A stretch of DNA of 64,000 bases from Lagopus muta. Lineage: Eukaryota > Chordata > Aves > Galliformes > Phasianidae. The notes under the pieces were generated by a model. It had not been told where the DNA came from and made no database searches. It saw only the letters and a program-made list of their open reading frames with translations. The translations under genes and the position numbers were made by a program. The stretch's first letter is position 1. Every line of letters starts with the position of its first letter. The stretch is taken from positions 15,681,501 to 15,745,500 of the forward strand of contig NC_064437.1 of assembly GCF_023343835.1 (NCBI RefSeq). The letters are read 5' to 3'. Positions 1 through 32,000 of the stretch are shown piece by piece.

Positions 1-140
1 TTCAGTATATTTTAAAATTCTAAATATACTGAGGGATAAGGCATGCAGTATACAGATGACACCTTAATACATAAAGGGCAAAGATCAAAATCAGTGTTAT
101 CAAAGAGTCTCATAATAAGTATTTGTATCTAGTGAAATAA

Positions 141-19725
<19,585 letters not shown>

Positions 19726-20144
19726 GGTGATCAAATGTTTGCAACCTAACTCCAACCCGTTCCCCAAATCTATTTTTGATGTGTTGTTTCCATACAGTGA
19801 AATACTGCATCAGTCAAGAACAAGCAATTCTTGGTACTGAGGCAATCTTTCTGATATGAGGTAAATATGTTAATTTATAATCTAGATTTAATTGCAAGTA
19901 CAGAAATTTTTCAGGTCTTAACCGTATGTCTTTTCTAAAATGAACTTTGAGCATGTATTTTCTAGACTTGTTAGAAAAATTAGATGACATGAAAGAAAGA
20001 TCTTGGTCTCCTCTCTACTTTTATCTTCCTTTTGGCCACTTCATATGCTCATTGAGCAAGAGATCAAAGATAACTGCACCTTTAGTAGGGCTACTCCCTC
20101 CTTTTTTTCTTCTCCCTCCCTATATGGTGACTTCATTTTACAAC

Positions 20145-20150
20145 AATAAA
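20145..20150 (+). terminator. BTBD8: Candidate proximal BTBD8 poly(A) signal (AATAAA)
   Basis: Canonical AATAAA about 420 nt after the stop codon. Usage cannot be told from sequence. Confidence 0.45.
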
Positions 20151-20892
20151 GATTCAGACTGGTTATGTCAAAAGGTCATGAGTGCCAACACTGCTTTTAA
20201 TACTAGAAACATATTTTTGTTCACAGAAGAGGTTTCAATAGGAATCCTGTTTGGGCTTATGAATAAGAACAGATTTTCATCTGTTGCTGCCAGACTTCAT
20301 ATTTTACTACTTATTGTTTGCTTTGTTTACAAGTTTCTAATAATTTTTTAATGTTATTCCCTTCAAATACTTCTATATAAAGGGTCTGTGCTAGAGGAAG
20401 GGCATCATTTCTTTCTTGAAAATGTACTTAAGTAAATATTTTTGTAATGGCATAGTACAGTAATTGAGAGGAGTTGGGAGAATGCTGCTCGTGTTTGAAA
20501 AACAGCATGTCTGATATTTGTGAAAGTATACATTTCAAGACCTGGTAGAAGTTATCTAGTCTGGTGACTCTTGTCTTTCACACAGTTGAAAACCTGAAGT
20601 ATTCTACCTCCTCTTAGTCACCAAGAGGAAAAGTGCCTTCATAAGAGCCATATGGCAGTAAGAGGCTACTAATGGTTTGGGGTTTTTTTGTTAGAACTGT
20701 TTAAGATAAACATACAACGTGTGCTGACTATAACCATTGGTAATAAGGTCAGTTTTGCAAGCTTTTGTGTAACTCTGACAGTGCACCTTAATTTTGTTTA
20801 GGAACTTCATTTATTTTGTTCATGATCAGAAACTCTCAGCTGTGTCAAAATATGACTGAAGACATACCTTGTCTTATCTTTGGATTTGACAT

Positions 20893-20898
20893 AATAAA
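20893..20898 (+). terminator. BTBD8: Candidate distal BTBD8 poly(A) signal (AATAAA)
   Basis: Canonical AATAAA about 1.17 kb after the stop, followed within about 40 nt by a T/G-rich stretch that could serve as a downstream element. Confidence 0.45.
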
Positions 20899-21429
20899 GA
20901 GCTCTGAGGCAAAACATCTACTCAAGAATGCTACTTTGTTGCATTTCTGATACAGAAGCAAAAGTGATGTTTTCCACAAAATAATTGGAAGAGAAAAATT
21001 AGGTCATTCTTTAACATCAAGAAAGCAGGGAGAAAAAAAAGTTAGTTTTCCTTTCTGTTTGACAATGATCTTAAAAACCCATGGAAGAAAGATATTCAAC
21101 ATGATAATTAAAAACCTTTCCCGTACTACTGAATTGAAAAATAACTGACAACTAGCCCACAAAGCTTCACATGTGTTGTACTGGAATACAATCATATTAC
21201 AGGGTTGTGGGTGGGTTTTGTTTGTAGTTAATTTTCATACTACAGCTGAGAAAGCAAGACAGATTCTCTTCTCAAGTCCCCACTGATGCTGGTGCTATTT
21301 CTGCAATAGTTTTGTAGTAGACCAGTGCGGAGAACTTGGTGTATTATTCAGTTGATGTATACTGATGTAAGAACAGAATTCAGCCATGCAGTTTCTGTAG
21401 AAGTAGCAGGAAGAGAAAGTCGTATTGTT

Positions 21430-21557
21430 TTTAATTCATACTACCCGACTGCCTGTGAGCCTTAATCAGACCAGTATCCCACTGGCTAGACACTGTACAA
21501 ACACAGAATGAAAGCAAGGACTTCCACAGAGTGGTTGTAATCCCAGTTAAGACAAAA

Positions 21558-21589
<32 letters not shown>

Positions 21590-22110
21590 TAGATGGAAAA
21601 GAATCAGAGTCAATATTTGCCCACCTGATTAGCAATGGTTTCAGTGCATCATCAGCTTGAATACTTTTTCTTGTCCTCTGTATTCATTATGGGAAGGGAA
21701 AGTGGGAGGGTAAGATTTGAAGACCAGATAATGAGGGACAAATCCTTGTTTGAAACCTTAATACACAGGCAATCAAAGCTAGCATCATGGGCCTCAAGTA
21801 AATTATAAGAGCTCCCACTGAGCTGCAAAGTGAAGACTGGGTATGTACAGCTGAGGAAAGAGCAGAGGGGAAGTCAGTGATGATACTGAAGAGACAACAT
21901 AGTCAAAGCTATTGCTAAGGACTTCTCTTGGCAGTAGTATTTTAAATGAAACAGGGCAATACAGTTGCTTTTGTCAAAACCTAAGGTGAGAAAGGTACAG
22001 ACAAAAGGTAACAAGTTACATGAAATTCAGTTATGTGTGGATAAAGATGTCTGTACCCTACAGGTACAGGAAGCTGAGAAAAATCAGAACAGGACTTAGA
22101 CTTTACAGTG
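21430..22110 (-). repeat. Ancient L2/CR1-L3-type LINE relic (antisense), possibly extending to about 22.56 kb
   Basis: Read on the minus strand, it begins in the region of an old reverse-transcriptase C-terminus: the complement of TTGTCAAAACCTAAGG, GCAGTAGTATTTTAAATG and AGTCAAAGC near 21,900-21,990. It ends in the characteristic GTTTGTACAGTGTCTAGCC tail complementary to about 21,487-21,505. I recognise this pattern from old amniote L2-like LINEs. It is heavily diverged, has no intact frame and is interrupted by a 37-A tract. Confidence 0.7.
21563..21599. repeat. 37-nt poly(A) tract inside the old LINE
   Basis: Uninterrupted run of 37 A. Because LINE-like sequence continues on both sides, it looks like a local expansion rather than a retroposon tail. 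Confidence 0.95.
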
Positions 22111-22599
22111 ATGACCCTGCTCTTGCCTAACCTGAATGACATTTTACCAAATGAAAAAAAACCTGTTTAACTGTTTTTAGATGTTTAATGGATATGGATA
22201 CATTAAGTTTAAAATAGGCTAGACTTTCAAAACATTATGTCAGTAGGTGTAATTACCATTCTTGCTTGGAAAAATAAGAGTCTAGATGGCACTGGAGGAG
22301 TTGTTATGACCATTTTTACACTTTACTGCTAGCAAAATTGTATTTGTGCAGCAAATCACATATTGTAGAGGATAAAAGCAAAAGCTGACGCTGAATACTG
22401 AAAGCATCGAGGAAAGCGGAGGTTCTTCTAAAGGATTTGCTCAAAACAGAATTAGGGAAGCTAAGGAAAGTATCAAAGATGGGGACAGGAGTCAAATGAG
22501 GAAGGAATAGCAGTGTTGAGGTTAGGTAAGAAAACGTTCCAAGATGCAATCAAAAGGAGATTCTGGCTTCTTTCAAAAGAATGGTCAGCAGATCCCATT

Positions 22600-25500
22600 G
22601 GGAAGAATATGAGAGAATATCAGTAAGGAAACTCTTAACATGAAGAGATACGTAATAGTTAGCAAAACACTTCAGTTAATGTATTTACTTTGGGTTTCAA
22701 AGGCATGAGATATTATATTCATGAAGTACAGCAAAAGAATTCAGTAAACAAACTGCTCACAGGAAACAGTTACTTCAGATAAAAATATGCACATTATAAT
22801 AAAGATCTGAGTATTGTTGGAAAAGATTAGTAATAAAGTTCAAGAAATATGGCTTGCTGGCAATATTTTAATTTCTGGGTAATGTGTGACTTGAACATAC
22901 ATGTTTAATGAACTTATTCCACATTTTTCTTTGCAAGGTATTAGATCTATTTCAAAACAGTACTGAATTCTCAATTTTATTACTGGGAGGAGCCAGTGGG
23001 CAAGGAACTTCCCCTTTTTCTCACACATACACTGTTCATGAGTTCCCCTAACGCTGTCTGTCTTTCAGGAAACATATAACAAAAAATTAAATCACTTGTT
23101 CCAAGTACAGATTAAAGGAAAGTATTTTAAAATTGAGTTATGTCATCTGCAAAGTAATTGCTAGCATGCTCATCCTACTTTCAGTAATCTAAACCTTTGC
23201 ATGAAGGAAGTAAGAACAGCTATTATGTCGCTCATCAGTTGCTCAGAACATTTGAATAGACATAGTCTTGCACCACTAACATCAAAGGAAAAACTCCTGT
23301 TGACCTCAGCTGAAGCAGGTTCAGGACTTAGCTTTATTAAATGCATGTACTAGAAATGCTACTTTTCCAATATATGTATTTCACACTCCTCTGGTTTTTA
23401 TTCTAACTTATAATATCTTACTATTGTAAACGTGACAAATGGCAGCTATAAAGACTTCAATTTAGGAGTCATAATTGTATGTGTTCTGTTAATATTTCAT
23501 GACTAGAGTGATTTAACATTTGTACATTGATAAATGACATTCTTGCCAGGACTGTGCAGGAACTGAGGACAAAAGACAGAAGCAGCAGCCCTGTTAGAAC
23601 AGATGACTCCATGAAAATGGGCTTTTAGATTTGAAAATGCAACATAGATAGAAGCTTTGATCTCTTGCAGCAAATTCATAGTGGTTTCCACCTGTATCTT
23701 TTGAACACAAGCTACAGAGACTGTTTTTCAAAAATAAGCTCTACTGTGCTCAGTTTTGGAAAAAAAATCACAGCTCCAATCCATTCACTTAAAATGAAGC
23801 TTCCTATCAGCAGCTACTGCATATGTTTAAGAAAACAACGCTTGTTACAGAGGAAGATAATTTACATTAAAAGTGGCTCTCAATTTCAAAAAAAAAAAAC
23901 CTGGTTCCTATTTTTCTTAACTGTTGATAACTGTTAAGTGAATAAGCTATACAGGGCATGTATGCACATGCACACCTGTTTATTCTTGCATTTGACCTTC
24001 CCTTCATACTTGCTGTGTAATCATCTGCCCTGTATAGTCAATTAGGCTATAGTTCTGCAAATGTAAGTGAATGCACTTCAACATTTGCAGACTGGCTTTC
24101 AGGTTAAAACCTTTTCAGGTTCACTTCTCAGAAAGGGTAATGGAACTGGCACCGGGGGCAGGCAATATGCATATTCATGTTATGTGTTACTCAACTTAAT
24201 GAGGCTCTAATCTTGATCAGCCATCTGGAAGCAGTTAAAGTATGAGATAATTAACAATGCAAAGCCATCAAGTTGCTTCCTTGATATATTGCTGGAGTTC
24301 CCAGCTCAGAAGACCCTTCAGATAGAGAAATCTAAGTTCTGCAATACAGCATTTTGCATTACACGCAACAAAAGACCTACTGCAATGTAATATCTTCAAG
24401 ATCCAAAGTCTCAGTACTTGGGGCAGGAGGAGCAAGTGAATACTCTGGTCAATCTGAATAGACTCACATGCACAAACCCAGGGGCAATTCATCCAATCTT
24501 ATGCACACAACTAAATGGGACATTGATGTTTTTTCAGCTCCCACTGAGGTTAGCATGAACAGTATCATATCCTGATTCTTGTAAATACAGATATTTTAAA
24601 GTATTTGAACAGAAAGATTGATAATCAGAATAAAGTTCTGGCTTATATATCACCTTAAAACCAAGCTGAGTAAGAGTGTAACAAATGACTGAAGTTCACA
24701 TCCTCATAGCTGCAATCTTTACGTAGTGCCCTGGTACCACCCTGGGTTTACCCCAATCAAACACGTGTGATTATCTCAAACTCGTGCTTACTGAGATCGC
24801 TTCAGTTCTTCACTTTTTTATAATCCCCTCTGAACATGGCATGGCATCCTGCATCTCCATAGAATCCTAACAATGTGCTGAAGATTAACAGACAAACCAA
24901 ATTCAGTGTAGGTAGCATCAAAACTTCGTTACCTTAATAGAATGAGGCAGCTTTCACACCTATGAACATAAGTCCCACCTCTTAGTGAAGTTTCCTATCT
25001 GTAACAAAATTCCTGCCTGTGTCGCTGTGGTAGAGCAAGAAATTCAAATCCCTGTATTTTGGACTATCACACTCCAGTAATTTAGATGAGTCTATTTATA
25101 TAAGAGTAATAGGATGCAGTTAGAGAAGAGTTTTGAGTTGCTACCTGTAGTCCATGGCATTAAAATCCTTTTTATATTTTAACCATTTCATCTTTGGGAA
25201 AGTAAGGGGCATGTTAAGTTCTCAAACTGAATGCTTGCACGTTTTCAATTTGCTTGCTTTCCAAACATCAATTAGGACTGTAGCTGAGGCCCAAATAACC
25301 ACATTTCCAAGTGATTCCTCATGAGCCCACTCTTCTGTTTCCAGAATCACTGTAGGGCTGTGTACTTCCACAAGCTTTCTTCCCCATGCTACATATTGGA
25401 AATTCTTAATTGATTTGTGTATGACAGATGGAAATAATAAATCCTATGTGTAACTTAAATGCTGAGTCATTGTACTTCATTGAGCGTGTGGGCTGCTGCC

Positions 25501-26110
25501 AAGGTTAGTTTTTAGCTCTGTAAAAAATGTTACTTACTTTTTATACCCATTCAGTGGACCTTTGGATCCACCTTCCTCCCCTTCAACAGGGAAAAAAATT
25601 ACTTTTTCCTGGATCATATCAGAAGAGAACAAAACAGGTGATGGGTGTGAAGGTGCAAAAAAGTGTTCTCTTTAATATTCAAAAAAAGATGGTAAGTAGC
25701 TTTGTGACTGCCCAGCAAAATCTGATACCAGAAGGTACTGATTCATAATATGCAGGATATGTGCAGAGAAACATGAACTTTGTGAGAAATGTTGCCCTGT
25801 CATAAATTAGTTATTAATCCAAACACTTAAGCCATTATCTTCATCATATGGGAGGTCTAATCCCTCTTAGGCAGTAATAGAAGGATTTGGAGGTTCTCTA
25901 CCATGCACCTAAGGGTTATTTGATATGCTGCCAGACAGGGCCCTATTCTTCCTCCCTGCTGCTGCTTCACCTGTATGTGAAACACACCATGAAGACACGT
26001 GCAAAAGGAGTGCTCTTATGAATTAAAAGAAGAGCTAGCAGAACATCACAGATGACCATAGCAGCAATAACTGCAAGTCATTAAGTGAGATCAACTCCTC
26101 TACCATAGAA
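22600..26110. other. Intergenic DNA, nothing recognised
   Basis: AT-rich sequence between BTBD8 and SPO16. The longest open frames are 60-90 codons, on both strands, with no recognisable protein motif, splice structure or RNA gene. Confidence 0.6.
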
Positions 26111-26120
26111 AAGCAGCATA

Positions 26121-26208
26121 AAAATCGCAGAATTGTAGGGATTGGAAAGGACCTCCAGCTATCACGTAGTCCAAGCCCACCCCACAAAAGCAGGCAAATC
26201 CTTTCATT
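26121..26208 (-). repeat. CR1 LINE 3'-end fragment (antisense)
   Basis: Sequence AATCGCAGAATTGTAGGGATTGGAAAGGACCTCCAG is the reverse-oriented 3' end of an avian CR1. It is followed by GTCCAAGCCCACC and a diverged remainder. Confidence 0.8.
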
Positions 26209-26299
26209 TAGAACTATTTTGGTTGCTACTTGATTCATTATTAGAATTCAAACCACATCCCTCAACGCACTGTTCAAACCCTCAAGAATAAGTCCAAAG

Positions 26300-27580
26300 C
26301 TGTAGAGAAACAGAAGGCCTTTCGTAACATCAGATACTTACAATGAGCACTGAATTGGCATAGGTATGATAGCAAAGCAGATTTTAGCTCTTAATATCAG
26401 GCAGCAGAGGATCCCTCAAAATCACTTTGTGGAAGAAATAACACTGTGAAAGTGGGGGGGGAAAGAATACTCTGAAAAATCTTTCAGACCCAGCTCCATT
26501 CAAACAGCCTGCTACTTAGATCAGGATGAACCATCTGAGCAATAATACAAAGAATGAAACAAATCTACTCACCTGTTAAATATATTTTTATATGAATTGT
26601 CATTTTATTCCATCTTAGTCTTTTCTGTCAGCATTGATGTAGTTCACTTAATGAATGTACACATTAAACAAATTCAAAGATATTGATTTATAACACAGCA
26701 GTGCTTGTGAATTAAATACAACCACTTCAACAACAGCTCCTGCTCAGTACTCCAGGGATTTCTTCAGTACAATGAAATACAAACTCATTCACTGTGTGCA
26801 TGAATTTAAACTACAGATCAGCAGATGAGGTTTGATCCAGCTGACATCACAAAACTGCCTTATTATAACTGCATCTGTAGAGAATTCCTGATGTTCTCAA
26901 CACCCTGATTTTTGCACACAGTTGGGCAGTCTAAAAAGGATCCACAGTGTCACAGGAAATGATTTCACAGTTCACTGGCCATGTCACAGCCATACAGAGA
27001 CACCACAGTCCAGACACCCCGCATACTTGTTATTTTTCTTTAATGTGCTGACTTGCACATTTACGCTCGATAGAAATGTAAGAATTAGAAACATGACTTA
27101 CTATCCAAAGCAGCACGACATCCCCACAGCCCTGCAGTAGGGGTAACTAACGCTGGGCGCAGGTGAGCAGCAGCGTGAATCCACTTCTTATTCGCCTGAA
27201 ACAAGAGAGAGGAGTCATTTCTCAATCACTGCGACACCTTACTCAGCTCCTCAGCATGCCACCCAGCTTGCTATTTAACATGGACATGTTTTAAGCATTC
27301 TATAGAGCTTTAGAAAGAAAGGTTTTCACTATTATCTCTGATGTCCATTAGAAGTACTGGTTTCAATACACAGCCACTGGCTGAAGAACACAGCTGAAAA
27401 CCAAGGCTTTTTTTTTTTTTCTTAAAAGTACTTCTAACAACTGCACTTCTCCTTTAGCGTAAGAAAGCAGCACTGTTCCCATTTATATAATGGAAACAGC
27501 AGCACCAATATTCAAACCCCTTCCTGGAAAAGCAGCGCTGCTCTTGCTTTCACACTTTTGTATTATTCCATATTTAGAGT
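26300..27580. other. Intergenic DNA, nothing recognised
   Basis: No gene, RNA or clear repeat seen apart from a short G run near 26,453. A 72-codon frame at 26,922-27,140 has no resemblance I know. Confidence 0.55.
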
Positions 27581-27589
27581 ACCACAGAA

Positions 27590-28270
27590 AACGACGCGGA
27601 ACATTCATCCCAGAAACAGGCGCAGCACCAACTGCTCACTGCAGACGCTGCCCTCAGAGCGGCCCAACGACGAACACAAAGCACCGCCGTCACCGCTCAC
27701 GGCGCCCCTCGTTTCGCCGCGATTTCCTCACACTTCCCTGTCCTTTATACAATCTAAAGGTACCACGCACGGCAGCAGGCTCTCGGCCAGCCCTGCAGCC
27801 ACCGGGCCGCTACCGACACGTCTGAGCTCTTAGCAGGTGCGGCTGGGAGACCTTACTTTCTTTTCACTTAGAGCCCGCGAAGGAAGGCTGGTTCGGCAGC
27901 CACGCGCCACGGGCTGCAGCGCCTCGTGAGGGCCGCGAGGAAGCGGAGCCCCGGCCAGCAGCTCCGGGCTCAGCAGCGCCCTCAGGCCGGAGAGCGCCCC
28001 CCCGAGAGCGGGAAGCGCGAGATTCCGCCCCCCCCCCCCCCCCCCCCGAGGGCGGGAAGCGCCAGTGCTCCCTCTGCCTCAACTACTCACGGCCCTACGG
28101 GGCCTCCGGATTTGCACCTGTGCTCAAGACCAGGTTTGTCAAACGAACGGAGACTCTCAGAACGGAAACCGGGAACGAGGCTTCGCACAAAGCAGCTTGC
28201 TGCTCAGCAGGCTGCATGCCTTGGGTGTGCAGCTGTGCCCTGCCAGCACGCGGCTAGGAGTCCTCAGGCA
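27590..28270. promoter_or_regulatory. CpG island, likely SPO16 promoter region
   Basis: An abrupt GC- and CpG-rich island in AT-rich DNA, 0.7-1.4 kb upstream of the SPO16 start codon. It contains GAGCGGGAAGCGCG at 28006-28019 and GGCGGGAAGCGCC at 28051-28063, both E2F-like (core GCGGGAA), separated by a C run at 28028-28047. Open frames here (for example 27926-28354, with a poly-Pro stretch coded by the C run) look like composition artefacts. Assignment to SPO16 rests on position and direction. An unannotated divergent transcript towards the BTBD8 side is equally possible. Confidence 0.6.
28028..28047. repeat. 20-nt poly(C) tract in the CpG island
   Basis: Twenty consecutive C on the plus strand. 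The complementary G20 could form a G-quadruplex and the C strand an i-motif. Sequencing errors in length are likely in such a run. Confidence 0.9.
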
Positions 28271-28982
28271 CTGAATCTCCCCAGCATTGCTTTCTTGAAG
28301 TTGTTCATTTGTTCTGAACCTCTGTCCCCATTATGGCCTCGCATAGTTACTTAACAGCCATATTACATAAGCAGTAGGTACCTACAGAGAGCTGGGTTCT
28401 GCCTCGGGCTCCAATCAGACCCATAGGTATCAGTGCTTTTTTGTTTCATCTCCTCAACCTACAGATTACATTTACCACTTTTTTGTTGTTGTTGTTGTTA
28501 GTTTTTTGTTATTGTCATGGGGTATCCTTGTTTGCTTCGCTTTTTTTCTCCTAAGCTGTTCAGAGAATTTGTAATGCTATAGCATAAAGGAAAACACAGC
28601 AACAATAGCAGGGTAGTAAAGTCCCAGCAAGCAAACTACAGCAAGAGAGGATATGCCCAAATACAGCAGCCGTAGACAAAGAAACAAAAGGAGGGGAGAA
28701 GGTGGCAGAGGAGTCTACTTACCTTTGCAAGGCCTCAGCTAGGCAAGGACCTCCTGCAAGAGATACTTTCACCTCCACTGCCAGCCTTTAAATGAGGTCT
28801 GGGAAGGACTGGATCCTGGCTCCACTCCTTCAGGTCACTCAGGGGCATTGCATGCAGCTGAGCTCTCCTGGGTTGGCCCTGCCTTCCACCAGGTGCTCAA
28901 TCACTGTTTGAGGCTGTGATTTATCATTTCTGCTACAGGATTGCACCTGACATTTCCTTAGAGAGCCATTAGAACCTTGAAG

Positions 28983-29051
28983 ATGACAGATAACAGCAGG
29001 CAGGAGCAGTCAAAATGGATAACAACAGTTATTATGAGTACAGGTCTACAG
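28983..29051 (+). CDS. SPO16: SPO16 first coding exon (too short for ORF finding)
   Basis: The exon encodes 23 residues from MTDNSRQEQSKW to STGLQ and ends at the donor GTATGA. It joins in phase 0 to NHEISTVLQRQ at 30919. The spacing and the KW(I/T)TT(V/I)I pattern match the N-terminus of mammalian C1orf146, which fixes this start. Confidence 0.88.
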
Positions 29052-32000
29052 GTATGATGGCATTTGCCAAGAGCAGTGGCTACTGAAGAAGCACTGGAAA
29101 CAGTGTTACGTTCTGTACATGCAAACACTGTATGCAATGTAACCAATATACTTTAAGGATAGAGCAATGACATTATCTGAAGCTTTTTCTACCATTGCAT
29201 TCATTGTTTGGTTTTTGTTTGTTTGTTTGTTTTGTGGGTTTTGTGTAGCTACTTCTGTACATATGTAACACTCTTGCCATTTGCTATTCCCAGTTGCACT
29301 GCTCTAGGCTTGTCCTCCTGACTCACTTTTTTTTCGCTGCACTGATGCTGCTTTCAGTGACTACTATAAATAATTCTATCAGGGATGTTTTTTATTTTCT
29401 GAACTTCTTCCTAAATGCTTTATTTTCTTCGTTACTGTGTCAATGTTGGGATAAATTATTACTCAGTAAATGTGCAGTTCAGCTTAAAATAGCCTTACAG
29501 ATAGTGATTTATATTTATATCTGTTAATTTCAATTCCCCAGTAAAGTGAAAGGGGCTGTCAAGGACCTGATAATTAGTTCCTGCAGCTGAGGCTAATTTC
29601 ATGCCAGCTTGAGAGAATTTAGAGGTTGAGGGATTTGGCTCGCTATCAAGGATAGCTCGCGTGAGATTGGTTAATAGGGTTACTGCTCCATCTTTGCTGT
29701 ACAAAGAGGTGAATGGCATTGAAATAATTCTTGAATCATCTCAGTTTAAAGCCTGTTTATTGTGGGATGACAGTCTGTAAGCTGTTCCAGTTTGGGAACT
29801 GTTTCAAGAGCAATGTTACCTGTAATGGTGAGAGATATTCAAGGGTAGCGATCGCATCAGCTACACCAGTGAAACTGGCTCTTACTCAAGTATTAGTATG
29901 GAGCAAAGATACAGAAATAGCTTAAGTACAAGTTGAAGATCTTTTAATGGAGATGCTGTTTTGTATCCGTTTTAGTTAGTTCTGCATCATCAGCTTCCTT
30001 TTCTAGCCATGTAGCTTTTCTGTTCTTAAAGCTATTTCATATTTGTGTACTAAATAATTTCCTTTCAGCAGTGGCTCTGAAACAGAGAAATTTTCCAAAA
30101 TCGTAGTTACATCTCATAAGCACTGTCACTGAGCATTCCCATTCCATACAAATGCAAAGCATCAATTCAGGATTCACTCACCATCCAGACTTTATTTTTG
30201 TATCTTCCACAAAACTCTCTTTATGGCAGGTTGCCTACATTTTAAACTGGTCATCTGAAAAACATTTTATTAGCTAAAAACGAGTTGGTGGTTCAATCTT
30301 TAAAATGTGGGTGTTTGAGCAGCTTTTGCAGAGCATACTGCAGAAGTGCTTTTTGCAGGCTGAAAAATACATGCAAATTCCTTCAATTCCTCAAATGATT
30401 ACATTGCATAGTGCAGTGTTCCAGTTTTCCTGACTGGATTGTGTTGTCAAAAACCTTTAATGAAAATCACTTCCCATACAAATCTCCTGAAATATCTTCC
30501 AAATGAAATGCTGACATCATTGAGAATAATGTCATCTAATTAGCTGGAGCCTTAGAAGTGCACTATTGTACATTCCTCACTACTGCAAATTGTATTTTAG
30601 CATTTATTACAAAAATAGACTGTAAAATGTTTGAGCTTTTTTTATGTTTTGTGGAATGGTTTCCTGTGGCATACTGAACGTGTGCATACAAATTACAGTT
30701 CAATGATTTGATATCTTTCAATACAGACATTCTGAAATGTAATTAAGTTTTTGAATTAACATTTAACTTTGAATTAACATTTTATTTCTTTTTTTACAAG
30801 TAAGATATTTAAAAAAATTCTTAAGCAATGATGCTAAAGTTCTCCAATAACTATTCAATGTTTAGAGGATATTTCAGCGGATTTGTTGGCTGACAATAAC
30901 CTGTTGTAATTTATTTAGAATCACGAAATCTCCACAGTTCTACAGAGGCAACACCGAGTTCGATATTCAGAATCAGTGGAAATCGGCTCCGTGATTTTTT
31001 CTCTTTCTGGTATAGTATTTGTTTTTAAATTCCTAAACTCTAATGAGGCACAAGATCAGGCTCTGTCATGAGCTGTGCTGAACTGAATAAAAGCTGCCGT
31101 GTTGGAGTGTCATACAGTAGTGGAAGGAGAAGTGATTGCATGTAAGTCAGGGGCTGCAACAGAGAATTTCATGAATTAAATGCTGCCATTGGTCTCTCCA
31201 TTGTATTTGGTGATAATCAGTAAATTCTTCTTATAAATGAGCATGTTGAATGCCACTTAAACATAAAATGGCCATCAAGATATTTAGTAGTTGTGGCTGT
31301 AAATATAAGAGAGCCTTGGCTTTAATTGTCCAAGCTGAATTTGCAGACCTGGTGGCAAAAAGGAAGATGAGAAAAGGATTCCTGGAGCTGTTTTGATTAG
31401 GAAATTACTGAAACTTCAAACATGAAACATCTACCCATTCTTTCCAGAGCAGAGGGTGCTTTAGACAGACAATCAGATGAGATTCTTAATCTGAAGCTTC
31501 CCTGAACTGTAAGGACTAACAAGGCACCGATTGGCCCAGTCTTCTGTGTCCTCTGCTGTTAAAACCTCCTACACTTATGCCTTAACTTTGAACTTAACTT
31601 TGTTGATGGAACCATAATTTAATTTCTCGTGGTAGACATTTTAGTTCAATTTGAAGATGCTGCAGGTGTATTTGCTTATCTTATTTCTAAATCAGAACTG
31701 CTGAAGTCTTCAATCAGTCTGCATTTGTTTTAAGTTCATTCCATACAGCAGATTCTTGTTCCTGAAACGTGTGCTTGCAAAGGCATTCAGATGTCTATAA
31801 TTTCAGTGAATTGAACACTTTTTTTTTAATGTTATGGTAGAAAATAACATCTGAGTTATTTGTAGTTTTATCCTAAAATTACTAGTAATTACTGGCCAAA
31901 TGTCATGATTGCATTAAACCATCAAGATGATCTAATTCATTCACAATTTTTTTTTTGTTCTACTCTTTTAAATTAATGCTTGAGTAAGAATTGCTTCCTG

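Larger units (their letters stand above)
19726..20920 (+). other. BTBD8: BTBD8 3' untranslated region (extent uncertain)
   Basis: The sequence after the TAA is AT-rich with no splice acceptor I can support. Poly(A) signals AATAAA occur at 20145-20150 and 20893-20898, so a 3'UTR of roughly 0.4 or 1.2 kb is possible. A 134-codon open frame at 19947-20351 lies wholly in this UTR and shows no family resemblance. Confidence 0.6.

Noticed and set aside
19947-20351. 134-codon frame after BTBD8
   Set aside because: Lies in the 3'UTR, has hydrophobic random-looking composition, and no homology is recognised.
21431-21613. Poly(A) run as the tail of a processed pseudogene
   Set aside because: LINE-like sequence continues on both sides and no coding sequence precedes the A run.
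27490-28354. Several overlapping frames of 70-140 codons in the CpG island
   Set aside because: GC-rich composition and a poly-C run suppress stops; no conserved motif, splice pattern or start context supports a protein.
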